Shown here: positions 6,337 to 12,804 of the stretch, piece after piece | Numbering within the stretch: the stretch's first letter is position 1 | Layout: each line of letters starts with the position of its first letter | NCBI GenBank assembly: GCA_964472295.1 | Contig: CAYYJQ010000050.1 | Location: 1-13,654, forward strand | Direction of reading: 5' to 3' | DNA: 13,654 bases | Source of the DNA: JAJRZX01 sp964472295 | GTDB taxonomy: Bacteria > Desulfobacterota > GWC2-55-46 > JADFVP01 | Translations under genes and position numbers: made by a program | The notes under the pieces: generated by a model | The model's database searches: none | Seen by the model: the letters and a program-made list of their open reading frames with translations, nothing else | What the model was told of the DNA's origin: nothing

Positions 6337-7191
6337 ATGGGCGCTGGAACAATAATTTCCTCTGTAGTTAGCATGGGCGGCATCGGCGGCGTCCTCGCAG
6401 TCTTTCTTGCCATCGCTGACAAGAAACTCAGCGTAAAGGAAGATGTGCGCATTGAGAAACTCTTGGAGATTCTGCCGGGCACTAACTGCGGTGGTTGTGG
6501 TTACGCAGGATGCAGGTCCCTTGCCGAGGCCCTTCTTGGCGGAAAGGAGCCTCCCACGGCGTGCGTTGCCTCCGGGTCCGCTACCTCGGTGAAGCTCGCG
6601 CGCGTCCTTGGCGTTGAGGTGGGGGCGAAAAAGAGAAATATCGCCGTGGTGCTCTGCAGAGGAGGCTCTGCAGAGGCCGTAAGGACCGCTGAGTACAGGG
6701 GGCACAAAGACTGCACCGCCGCGGACCTCACTGGAGGAGGCAAGGCATGCACCTATGGGTGCCTTGGTTATGGCGAGTGCGTGGCGGCCTGCGAGTTCGG
6801 CGCCATGGCCATGAACGAGAACGACCTTCCAGTGGTCTTTCACGATAAATGCGTGGGCTGCGGAGCCTGTGTAAAGGCCTGCCCCCGTAATATCATCGAA
6901 CTCCACAGCGAAGACCACAAACTCTTTGTCTACTGCCGTAACAGGGAAAAAGGCGCAAAGGCCCGTAAGGTCTGCAAGGTGGCCTGTATTGCCTGCGGCC
7001 TCTGCACAAAGGACTGTCCTGTCGAGGGCGGCATAACCCTTGACAACAACCTCGCCGTGGTAAATTACGACCTTGCCCCACAGAACGAAGAAGCAACCAG
7101 GAGATGTCCCACAAAGTGCATACTCTCGGGCATCGAGGAAGAGATGACAAGAGGCCGTTTCTTTGCCGAGCGGCTTAAAAAGACCTCCTGA
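6337..7191 (+). CDS. rnfB: RnfB, multi-cluster ferredoxin-accepting subunit of the Rnf complex
   Basis: RnfB takes electrons from reduced ferredoxin and passes them into the membrane part of Rnf. The 284-aa protein is the long form. A membrane helix (about 4-26) is followed by the Fe4 domain with C51, C54, C59 and C76, then three ferredoxin-like cluster motifs: C138/C142/C148/C152 (CTYGCLGYGECVAAC), C172/C175/C178/C182 and C217/C220/C223/C227. A fourth site appears degenerate: near 245-261 the protein reads DLAPQNEEATRRCPTKC, where only the last cysteine of a C-x2-C-x2-C-x3-C pattern stands. AGGAGAG lies 11 bases before the ATG. It closes the rnf set, and no clear terminator follows. A 314-codon reading frame on the opposite strand is only a shadow of this gene. 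Confidence 0.95.
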   Translation: MGAGTIISSVVSMGGIGGVLAVFLAIADKKLSVKEDVRIEKLLEILPGTNCGGCGYAGCRSLAEALLGGKEPPTACVASGSATSVKLARVLGVEVGAKKRNIAVVLCRGGSAEAVRTAEYRGHKDCTAADLTGGGKACTYGCLGYGECVAACEFGAMAMNENDLPVVFHDKCVGCGACVKACPRNIIELHSEDHKLFVYCRNREKGAKARKVCKVACIACGLCTKDCPVEGGITLDNNLAVVNYDLAPQNEEATRRCPTKCILSGIEEEMTRGRFFAERLKKTS

Positions 7192-7251
7192 GACTACTCT
7201 GCGAGATGGCATGCCCCTGCCCCCCTGCCCGGCGGTCTCCCGTGCTTTTCA

Positions 7252-7281
7252 ATGGATTGTATATCCCCCCATGGATTGTAT
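7252..7281 (+). repeat. 11-bp direct repeat overlapping a candidate promoter
   Basis: ATGGATTGTAT occurs at 7252-7262 and again at 7271-7281, a 19-bp centre-to-centre spacing (nearly two helical turns). The first copy contains a TTGTAT -35-like hexamer (7257-7262) and the second runs into TATTAT (7279-7284), 16 bp later. The pair could be an operator or simply chance duplication. Confidence 0.45.
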
Positions 7282-7284
7282 TAT
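7257..7284 (+). promoter_or_regulatory. Candidate promoter for the cytochrome maturation genes
   Basis: TTGTAT (7257-7262), 16 bp, TATTAT (7279-7284). Transcription would begin near 7291, immediately before the foldable segment at 7300-7372, giving a leader of about 195 bases to the TPR gene. Each hexamer is an imperfect match, so confidence is modest. A second -10-like stretch (TATTATATT, 7434-7442) nearer the gene is an alternative. Confidence 0.3.
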
Positions 7285-7299
7285 TCCAGATGATAAAGA

Positions 7300-7372
7300 C
7301 GCCGCGCCCCTCGGGAAGGGGCAGGCCGTAGCTTCTATCTTTACGGCGGCGGGATAAGTCCATGTTTCCCGC
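7300..7372 (+). promoter_or_regulatory. Foldable leader RNA, possible three-way junction, upstream of the TPR gene
   Basis: CGCCG (7300-7304) can pair with CGGCG (7347-7351), enclosing two hairpins: GCCCC/GGGGC (7306-7310 with 7318-7322, loop TCGGGAA) and CCGT/ACGG (7326-7329 with 7343-7346). An alternative hairpin GCGGGA/TCCCGC (7349-7354 with 7367-7372) uses part of the closing stem, so the two folds exclude each other. I do not recognise a known riboswitch consensus. No T-run follows, so it is not a standard terminator. The 7192-7487 interval contains no convincing gene. Confidence 0.35.
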
Positions 7373-7487
7373 GGCCTTGAGTTAATCTACAATAATTTTT
7401 AGTTAATACTTCTTTAATCTCTCTTTGTTAGCATATTATATTGAATGTGCTGTTAAAGACAGAAACCTTACATTCAAGGGGCAAAAC

Positions 7488-8090
7488 GTGAATAACAAGA
7501 ACTCGGTGATAATAATCATTGCCGCCGTTATAGTAGTCATAGCCGCGGCAGGCGGGTACTTCCTCGGCAGGGGCTCTGGTGGTGGTCCTTCATCAAAGAG
7601 CGTCTACAGGAACAGCGGGGCGGCAAAGCCGGGAATGTCCGATAACGGGGCCTCTCTCCTTGCCGACCTCAAGGCAAGGCTCAAGGACCATCCCGACGAC
7701 GCCAAGGCCGTCTACACCCTCGCTGATACCTACTTCACAATGAAGCGTTTTGACGAGGCCGTAAAGTACTACAACAAACTCCTCACCCTTACGCCCGAAG
7801 ACGCCGATGTATATAACGACCTCGGGCTCTCGCTCCATTATCTCGGTAGATCTGCCGAGGGGCTCAAATCGCTTGAAAACGGCATAAAGAAAAACCCCTA
7901 CAACCAGAGGATATGGCTCACAAAGGGCTTTGTCCTGGCCTATGGCATAGGAGACCTTAAGAAGGCCGAGGAGGCATGGAAAAAGGCCCGGGCCATTGAC
8001 CCCAAGAGCGGTGTTGGAAAGGCGGCGGATAATTATCTCGCACAGATTAAGAAAAACGCTGAAGAAAATAAATCACAGGTTAGGAATTAA
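7488..8090 (+). CDS. Membrane-anchored TPR protein, CcmH/NrfG-like
   Basis: The 200-aa protein has an N-terminal membrane helix (about 7-26), a Gly/Ser-rich linker, and three tetratricopeptide repeats at about 72-103, 106-137 and 141-173, with the usual W/Y-L-G-Y-A-P pattern (TLADTYFTMKRFDEAVKYY; ATPED spacing). Its C-terminus is Lys/Asn-rich. The repeats probably face the periplasm. The gene lies 12 bp before resB. TPR proteins of the CcmH/CcmI/NrfG type bind apocytochrome c C-termini and deliver them to the heme ligase, and the context suggests the same role here; that is inference. I chose GTG 7488 because AAGGGG lies 6 bases upstream and the protein then begins with a clean signal anchor. 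The frame is open to a TTG at 7425, but those codons carry no Shine-Dalgarno and overlap a -10-like AT stretch. Confidence 0.85.
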   Translation: MNNKNSVIIIIAAVIVVIAAAGGYFLGRGSGGGPSSKSVYRNSGAAKPGMSDNGASLLADLKARLKDHPDDAKAVYTLADTYFTMKRFDEAVKYYNKLLTLTPEDADVYNDLGLSLHYLGRSAEGLKSLENGIKKNPYNQRIWLTKGFVLAYGIGDLKKAEEAWKKARAIDPKSGVGKAADNYLAQIKKNAEENKSQVRN

Positions 8091-8102
8091 GGGCCATCTT
8101 AT

Positions 8103-9518
8103 ATGAAAACCAGTAAAAGCACCGGGGCGTCGGGCCCTGCGCCCATGCACAGAAAGATAGGCCGAAAGGTCTGGCTATTTTTCAACTCCCTAAAACTCAC
8201 GCTCGCCGTAATGCTCACACTCGCCTTTGCCGCGGGTGTGGGAACAGTCATACAGCAGAATCAGGACCCCTCGGAGTACATAAGAGAGTATGGCATCTGG
8301 TGGACAAAGGTCATATACTATACTGGAGTCCATAACCTCTACCATGCCTGGTGGTTTACGGCACTCCTCGCCGTTCTCTGCCTTAACATAATTGTCTGCA
8401 CCTTCGAGAGGTTTCCCCCAAAGTGGAAGTCCCTCCTGAATCAGAAACCCTCTGGAAAATTCAACCCCAGGATAATCACCAACTGCTCGCACAACCAGAC
8501 CATAGAGATGAGCGTGGGCTCCGAGGGCGCAAAGGACAAGGTCCTCTCTGTATTCAAGAAAAAAAGATACAAGACACAGCTCACCACCGAAGAGGACGGA
8601 CATTACATATACGCGTGGAAGGGCACCATTGGCAGGCTCGGCTCCGATGTGGTGCACATAAGCCTACTTCTCATCCTCCTTGGCTCCATCCTTGGCGGTT
8701 TCTATGGCTACAAGGACAACAAGATAGTCTACGAAGGCGACTCCATGACCGTGCCGCAGGCCCCCTTCAAGGTGCGCCTCGACAAGTTCTGGATAGACTT
8801 CTATGACACTGGCCAAATCAAGCAATATAACAGCCTCCTTACGGTCATAGAGGACGGTAAAGAGGTCCTCAAGAAGCAGATATGGGTAAACGAGCCCCTC
8901 TACTACAAGGGCATACGCTTTTACCAGAGCAGTTACGGCTCGGCCTGGGACCGCATAAAGAGGGCTGACATCGGCCTTGTCAGAAAGGACAGTAAGAAGA
9001 TAAACGCCAAGGTAAGCGTGAACTGGAAGGAAAAGGTAGATGTGCCCGGAACACCCTATTCCGTTAAACTCGTTGGCTTTGCCGCGGACTTTGCCTATGA
9101 CAACAGGACAAAGACCGTGTTCTCTCAGTCCGCTGAGACAAAGAACCCGGCCGTTCACGTAGAGATATACAAGGGCAAGGAGATGATATCCAACCCCTGG
9201 CTCTTCCTTAACTACCCGGGCATCTTTCCCGCCATCCCCGACTCCGAGGACGACCTTGTTTTTGCCGGCTTCAGTGGTATTATGTACTCTGGAATTTCCC
9301 TTAACAAAGACCCCGGCACAAACGTGGTCTGGCTCGGGGCCATTGTCATGGGCCTCGGATTCTTCCTCGCCTTCTTCATCACCCACAAGAGGCTCTGGAT
9401 ATACATAAAGAACACCGAGAACTCCTCGGAGGTGAAGATAGGCGGGTTCATCAATAAAAACCAGTTCGCTCTTGAAAAAGAGCTAAACGATATAGTGCAA
9501 CGTATAGAATCGACATAA
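8103..9518 (+). CDS. resB: ResB/Ccs1-family cytochrome c biogenesis protein (system II)
   Basis: ResB (Ccs1/CcsB) forms with CcsA/ResC the system II cytochrome c synthetase, which moves heme across the membrane and attaches it to apocytochrome CXXCH sites. The 471-aa protein shows the family layout: two N-terminal helices (about 28-50 and 82-100), a third at about 183-203 containing the conserved His185 (DVVHISLL), a large periplasmic domain with IRFYQSSYG (291-299 region), and a fourth helix near 404-424. His77 and His81 lie just before helix 2. The ATG is 12 bp after the TPR stop, with TAAGGG upstream. The resC start lies 27 bp after this gene, and the two are clearly cotranscribed. Confidence 0.93.
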   Translation: MKTSKSTGASGPAPMHRKIGRKVWLFFNSLKLTLAVMLTLAFAAGVGTVIQQNQDPSEYIREYGIWWTKVIYYTGVHNLYHAWWFTALLAVLCLNIIVCTFERFPPKWKSLLNQKPSGKFNPRIITNCSHNQTIEMSVGSEGAKDKVLSVFKKKRYKTQLTTEEDGHYIYAWKGTIGRLGSDVVHISLLLILLGSILGGFYGYKDNKIVYEGDSMTVPQAPFKVRLDKFWIDFYDTGQIKQYNSLLTVIEDGKEVLKKQIWVNEPLYYKGIRFYQSSYGSAWDRIKRADIGLVRKDSKKINAKVSVNWKEKVDVPGTPYSVKLVGFAADFAYDNRTKTVFSQSAETKNPAVHVEIYKGKEMISNPWLFLNYPGIFPAIPDSEDDLVFAGFSGIMYSGISLNKDPGTNVVWLGAIVMGLGFFLAFFITHKRLWIYIKNTENSSEVKIGGFINKNQFALEKELNDIVQRIEST

Positions 9519-9545
9519 GGTCCCATGGTTCTGGAGGTATAATAC

Positions 9546-10433
9546 ATGGTACTCTCACTTGTTTTTTTCAGTTTTTCCTTTGGTTTTTACATAATAGCGG
9601 CCCTCTTCTATCTCGGGAACTGGGTCTTCAAGAAAAAGTGGCTCGGTCAACTCGCAACATCAATCGCCTATGTAGCGCTCTTTTCCACCACCATGATACT
9701 CGTCATGAGGGCAGGGGAATCTGGTCACGCCCCCTTTTCCAACCTCTACGAGTCAATGGTCCTCTTTGTCTGGGGCATCAATATCGGCTATCTTGTCCTT
9801 GAGCACAGGCACAGGTTCAAGGCAATAGGGGCCTTTGTCATGACCATTGCCTTTCTCGCCATGCTCTCGGCGTCCATGCTCCCCTACAGGTTCAAGAGCG
9901 TTGAACCCCTTAACCCGGCCCTACAGAACAAGTGGCACTGGATGACACACCTCTTGTCTCACTGGGGACTCGAAAAATACGCCATAGGCTGGCTCGACTT
10001 CCACGTCTTCACCACCTTTGTCGGGTACTCGGCCTTTGCCATCTCATTCGGCATCAGCATCATGTATCTCATAAAAAACAGGAGCGAGGCAAGGGGCCGC
10101 ACTGGCGGGCTCCTCGCGGCCTTCCCTGACGGAAAGACCCTCGATGAACTCAGCTACCGCACCATTGCCTGGGGCTTTCCATTCCTTGCCGTTGGCATTG
10201 TCTCTGGTGCTGTCTGGGCAAATTACGCCTGGGGCACATACTGGTCCTGGGACCCCAAGGAAACGTGGTCCCTTATAACGTGGTTCATATACGCCGCTTA
10301 TCTCCATGCCCGTGTCACAAGGGGCTGGCGCGGGAAAAAGGCGGCATACCTCTCCATAGCGGGTTTTCTTGCCGTCCTCTTCCTCTACTGGGGCGTGAGT
10401 TTCGTCCTTCCCGGCCTCCACGCATACGCATAG
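9546..10433 (+). CDS. ccsA: CcsA/ResC-family heme handling protein (system II cytochrome c synthetase)
   Basis: CcsA (also called ResC or CcsB in different nomenclatures) carries the tryptophan-rich WWD domain that presents heme for attachment to apocytochrome c. The 295-aa protein is highly hydrophobic with about eight helices. The WWD motif is intact: WANYAWGTYWSWDPKETW (224-241). Candidate heme-ligand histidines are His153 (DFHVFTTFVGY) and the C-terminal His292 (GLHAYA), with His254 in AAYLHAR. The GHAPFSNLYESMVLFVW block (60-76) is another family marker. A strong Shine-Dalgarno GGAGGT (9533-9538) stands 7 bases before the ATG. Its partner resB lies immediately upstream. A G-tract array follows instead of a recognisable terminator. 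Confidence 0.95.
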   Translation: MVLSLVFFSFSFGFYIIAALFYLGNWVFKKKWLGQLATSIAYVALFSTTMILVMRAGESGHAPFSNLYESMVLFVWGINIGYLVLEHRHRFKAIGAFVMTIAFLAMLSASMLPYRFKSVEPLNPALQNKWHWMTHLLSHWGLEKYAIGWLDFHVFTTFVGYSAFAISFGISIMYLIKNRSEARGRTGGLLAAFPDGKTLDELSYRTIAWGFPFLAVGIVSGAVWANYAWGTYWSWDPKETWSLITWFIYAAYLHARVTRGWRGKKAAYLSIAGFLAVLFLYWGVSFVLPGLHAYA

Positions 10434-10444
10434 GGGCTATAAAA

Positions 10445-10601
10445 GGGGCGTAATGTGGGGGGGGATTAGAGGGGGGTGAAAGAAAAGGGCAGGATAAGGG
10501 GCGTTACTGTCGGGTGAAGGGGCTTGAAGGGGCAAGGGGGCATGAAGGGGGGCAGGGGCATTAAGGGGTGCGTTACCGGGGGGGCGGGATGAGCAGGGGG
10601 G
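10445..10601 (+). repeat. G-tract array between ccsA and tlpA, potential G-quadruplex region
   Basis: In 157 bases the + strand has twelve runs of four or more G (at 10445, 10457, 10471, 10498, 10519, 10529, 10536, 10547, 10555, 10565, 10578 and 10596, up to eight G long) plus three runs of three, while the C content is low. Several intervening pieces recur in degenerate form: GGGGCGTAATG at 10445, GGGGCGTTACTG at 10498 and GGGGTGCGTTACCG at 10565, and GGGGGCATGA at 10536 and 10597. The stretch is gene-free on both strands as far as I can judge. The composition differs sharply from all other spacers in the window. Confidence 0.8.
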
Positions 10602-10685
10602 CATGAGAGGCGCATCACGCGCTCCGTGCAGGTTTGGCGTCATTGTGTAAGACAGGGTTTTAAGTCACTGGATATGGATTCTCAT

Positions 10686-10714
10686 TTGCCAAAAATACTC
10701 TGATGGGGTATAAG
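10686..10714 (+). promoter_or_regulatory. Candidate tlpA promoter (TTGCCA, 17 bp, TATAAG)
   Basis: TTGCCA (10686-10691, 5 of 6 to consensus), exactly 17 bp, TATAAG (10709-10714, 5 of 6). This is among the best promoter matches in the window. The expected start point, 6-7 bases downstream of the -10, falls at 10720-10722, essentially the A of the tlpA ATG, so the transcript may be leaderless. Confidence 0.6.
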
Positions 10715-10721
10715 ATAAACC

Positions 10722-11306
10722 ATGGCTGAAGATAAAAAAGGAGAGGGCGGTCTTCCCAAGGCCGCGATAATAGGCGTAGTCGTAGTGGCCATCATCGCGG
10801 TGGTCGTCATCGTGCTCAGCCAGAAGCAGAAGTTCACCCTAATGGCCCCTGGCGCCGAGGCCATAGACTTTACGCTCCCAGACCTCGAGGGCGAGAAGCA
10901 CACACTCTCTAAACTCCGCGGCAACGTCGTCTTCCTGAACTTCTGGGCCACCTGGTGCGGCCCCTGTAAGGACGAGATCCCTTCCATGCAGGTCATGCAC
11001 AAGAGGTTCAAGGGCAAGCCTTTCAAGATAGTTGCCGTTAGCATTGATACGGCCGATGATAATGTGGTCAGGAAGTTCGCCGATGGCTTTGGCATTTCTT
11101 TCCTCATACTCCACGACCAGAAAGGCTCGCTCAAGAATACCTACAAGACAACAGGGGTACCAGAGACCTTTATCATTGACCAGAACGGGATTGTGGCCGA
11201 GAAGGTATGGGGCCCGAGGGACTGGTCAGACCCCAAGAACCTCGCCACCATAGAGGCCCTTCTCGAAAACGGCCCTCGCGCCCCATCTGCCTATGGCAGG
11301 AAATAG
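10722..11306 (+). CDS. TlpA/ResA-like membrane-anchored thioredoxin
   Basis: A thiol-disulfide oxidoreductase of the TlpA/ResA/CcmG group that reduces apocytochrome c CXXCH cysteines before heme attachment. The 194-aa protein has a short charged lead, one signal-anchor helix (about 14-33), then an AhpC/TSA-Redoxin-type thioredoxin fold outside the membrane. The active site is WCGPC (Cys79, Cys82) and the cis-proline is Pro147 in TTGVPETF. The segment PGAEAIDFTLPDLEGEKHTL is the usual TlpA-like entry strand. It sits between the ResB/CcsA pair and ccdA, which supports a role in cytochrome maturation. There is no properly placed Shine-Dalgarno (GGGG is 13 bases upstream), consistent with leaderless expression from the promoter at 10686-10714. 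An intrinsic terminator follows. Confidence 0.92.
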   Translation: MAEDKKGEGGLPKAAIIGVVVVAIIAVVVIVLSQKQKFTLMAPGAEAIDFTLPDLEGEKHTLSKLRGNVVFLNFWATWCGPCKDEIPSMQVMHKRFKGKPFKIVAVSIDTADDNVVRKFADGFGISFLILHDQKGSLKNTYKTTGVPETFIIDQNGIVAEKVWGPRDWSDPKNLATIEALLENGPRAPSAYGRK

Positions 11307-11315
11307 GCGTAGCCG

Positions 11316-11366
11316 CCTCGTCCTATCCCCCGGGACCGACCGGTCCCCTGTGATGAGGTTTTTCTT
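11316..11366 (+). terminator. Intrinsic terminator after tlpA
   Basis: An inner hairpin GGGACC/GGTCCC (11332-11337 with 11342-11347, loop GACC) sits inside an outer stem CCTCGTC/GATGAGG (11316-11322 with 11352-11358, including one G-U pair), followed by TTTTTCTT (11359-11366). This should end or reduce transcription from tlpA before ccdA. Confidence 0.65.
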
Positions 11367-11402
11367 CCAATTATTGACTTATAAAAATAAAAGGACACTA
11401 TC

Positions 11403-12134
11403 ATGAACAGCGAAGTCAGCCTGTCTCTGGCATTTCTTGGCGGCATTCTTTCCTTTGTATCCCCATGTGTTCTTCCCCTTGTCCCCTCATACGTCTCTTT
11501 TGTCACGGGAATCTCCTTCGAGGACCTCACGGGAGAATCGTCAAGCCAGCTAAAGAAGGTAATCCTCCTTAACTCACTCATGTTCATCTTCGGCTTTACC
11601 ACCGTCTTTGTCCTTATCCTCGGCTCCTCGGCCCAGCTCTTTGGCTCTGTCTTCTTGCAGTATCAGGACCTTGTCCGCAAGATTGGCGGCGTCATCATAA
11701 TCCTCCTCGGCATCCACATCATGGGTGTCATCAACATAAAGATACTGCAACGCGACAAGAGATTTCATTTCTTCAAGGACAAGCCCACCGGGTTTCTGGG
11801 CTCCTTTATCGTTGGCATAGGCTTTGCCGCAGGCTGGACCCCCTGCATCGGCCCCATACTCTCGGCCATCTTCGCAGTAGCCGCGACATCGGCAAGCCCC
11901 TTTGCCGGAATGAAACTATTCCTTGCTTATTCCGTGGGCCTGGCCATTCCTTTTTTCCTTACCTCCCTTGGCATTAATACCTTTCTTCACCACTTCAACC
12001 GCGTGAAGAAACACATGCGCGTCATCTCTCTCATTACGGGTTTCTTCCTTGTTTTGACAGGGGTATTGATTTTTTTCAACTCTCTTGCTATAATATCATC
12101 CTATCTCGACAGGATACTGCCGCAACTGAGCTGA
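11403..12134 (+). CDS. ccdA: CcdA-family transmembrane thiol electron carrier (DsbD domain)
   Basis: CcdA moves reducing equivalents from cytoplasmic thioredoxin across the membrane to exported thioredoxin-like proteins such as TlpA/ResA. The 243-aa protein is highly hydrophobic with about six helices. It carries the two redox cysteines in their family motifs: Cys22 in SPCVLPLVPSY and Cys148 in GWTPCIGPIL, in the two pseudosymmetric halves. AAGGA lies 8 bases before the ATG. It follows tlpA after 96 bp containing a terminator and precedes a small glutaredoxin-like gene by only a few bases, so those two are likely cotranscribed. A promoter specific to ccdA is not clear; TTGACT at 11374 and TATAAA at 11380 are present but wrongly spaced. 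Confidence 0.94.
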   Translation: MNSEVSLSLAFLGGILSFVSPCVLPLVPSYVSFVTGISFEDLTGESSSQLKKVILLNSLMFIFGFTTVFVLILGSSAQLFGSVFLQYQDLVRKIGGVIIILLGIHIMGVINIKILQRDKRFHFFKDKPTGFLGSFIVGIGFAAGWTPCIGPILSAIFAVAATSASPFAGMKLFLAYSVGLAIPFFLTSLGINTFLHHFNRVKKHMRVISLITGFFLVLTGVLIFFNSLAIISSYLDRILPQLS

Positions 12135-12149
12135 TACGCCTTGAGGATT

Positions 12150-12500
12150 ATGAAGAAACTTCGTGTGGACATCTATGCCATGCAGGACTGTATGCCCTGT
12201 TCCTGTAGCACAGAGCCTGACCCCGAGACAGGTAGCCCCTGTGTCTTATGCCTTGAGGCAAGGGACGTGGTAAGGAGGGTCCGTAACGAGATACCCTTTG
12301 TCCTTAACGAGGTGGACATCACTGCCAATAGCGACCTTCAACGCAGGTACAGCGAGAATATACCGACAGTCTTTATTAACGGAAAAAAATCCTTCAAGTT
12401 CCGTGTAGATGAGACTGAGTTCAGAAAAAAAGTCAAGAGAGAGATAATAAAGGCAGGCATCTCACGCTTCAGGGAGCGAAAAAAGGAAAACCCCCTTTAA
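12150..12500 (+). CDS. Small glutaredoxin/thioredoxin-like protein with Cys-rich insertion
   Basis: A 116-aa cytoplasmic protein (no signal or membrane segment) with a thioredoxin-like pattern: strand RVDIYAM, a CVLC motif (Cys31, Cys34) leading into helix LEARDVVRRV, strand VLNEVDIT, then NIPTVFING with the cis-proline Pro72. CVLC followed by a basic helix resembles the active site of glutaredoxin-like family members (CxLCxxA). Unusually, 17 residues holding three further cysteines (Cys14, Cys17, Cys19 in CMPCSC) lie between the first strand and the CVLC motif. The C-terminus is strongly basic. ATG 12150 is preferred (GAGGATT directly upstream); the frame also permits TTG 12141. It lies 15 bp after ccdA and may feed electrons to CcdA or use the same thiol pool; that role is inferred from context. 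Confidence 0.8.
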   Translation: MKKLRVDIYAMQDCMPCSCSTEPDPETGSPCVLCLEARDVVRRVRNEIPFVLNEVDITANSDLQRRYSENIPTVFINGKKSFKFRVDETEFRKKVKREIIKAGISRFRERKKENPL

Positions 12501-12530
12501 GGATACGAAGCCGCCACTTTGACATCAATC

Positions 12531-12603
12531 CCCGTCTTTGCCGTGCTTGCCGCCTCGGACCGCGCCGAGGCGTCCGTTGCCCTCAAAGACGGGCCTTTTT
12601 TTT
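12531..12603 (+). terminator. Large two-tier intrinsic terminator
   Basis: CCCGTCTTTG (12531-12540) pairs perfectly with CAAAGACGGG (12584-12593). Inside it, CGCCTCGG/CCGAGGCG (12551-12558 with 12565-12572) forms a second 8-bp hairpin with loop ACCGCG. GGCC... is followed by eight T (12596-12603). The structure ends the tlpA-ccdA-glutaredoxin block. The remaining gene-free DNA up to 12804 holds a promoter and a foldable leader. Confidence 0.85.
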
Positions 12604-12671
12604 GACTTCTCCGTGCTTCTTAATCGGCCTCTGCCCTGCCGTTGCACCTCTATTCCACCTGCCCGGCTTTC

Positions 12672-12700
12672 TTGCTTTTTACATATGGATTGGTTATATT
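12672..12700 (+). promoter_or_regulatory. Candidate promoter for the DUF4390/kinase unit (TTGCTT, 17 bp, TATATT)
   Basis: TTGCTT (12672-12677), a 17-bp spacer and TATATT (12695-12700, 5 of 6). It stands between a strong terminator and the DUF4390 gene, where a promoter is needed. Expected start is near 12707, leaving a leader of about 98 bases. Confidence 0.5.
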
Positions 12701-12727
12701 CATAGTTCATGGCGGCTAAGGTCCGGG

Positions 12728-12778
12728 GCAGGCAAGGTTGCCTGCGGGAAACCTTTATCCCTTCATCAGGTGCGCCCC
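12728..12778 (+). promoter_or_regulatory. Foldable 5' leader of the DUF4390 gene
   Basis: GCAGGCA/TGCCTGC (12728-12734 with 12739-12745, loop AGGT) makes a tight hairpin, followed by GGGA/TCCC (12746-12749 with 12758-12761). Competing pairings exist: AGGTT with AACCT (12735-12739 with 12750-12754) and CCTG with CAGG (12741-12744 with 12767-12770). The set of exclusive folds is riboswitch-like, but I recognise no known consensus. Between this element and the ATG lies an AT-rich stretch ending in seven T and no Shine-Dalgarno. Confidence 0.3.
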
Positions 12779-12804
12779 ATTATTGAATTTACGCTCTTTT
12801 TTTA

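Noticed and set aside
6268..7212. 314-codon open frame on the - strand opposite rnfB
   Set aside because: It mirrors rnfB, which has clear domain motifs. The antisense protein has no recognisable domain and reflects the codon bias of the sense gene.
7300..7372. Assignment of the leader to a named riboswitch class (cyclic-di-GMP, fluoride, cobalamin, SAM)
   Set aside because: None of the conserved core strings of those classes could be seen, so it is left as an unassigned foldable element.
7425..7487. TTG 7425 as start of the TPR gene
   Set aside because: No Shine-Dalgarno. The 21 extra codons overlap an AT-rich promoter-like stretch and would precede a clean signal anchor that begins at GTG 7488 with AAGGGG upstream.
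8664..9386. 240-codon open frame on the - strand opposite resB
   Set aside because: Shadow of resB; low-complexity product without motifs or a ribosome binding site.
11374..11402. TTGACT at 11374 as a ccdA promoter
   Set aside because: The -10 position 16-17 bp downstream reads CACTAT or ACTATC and overlaps the start region after a good Shine-Dalgarno, so an RNA start there would remove the ribosome site.
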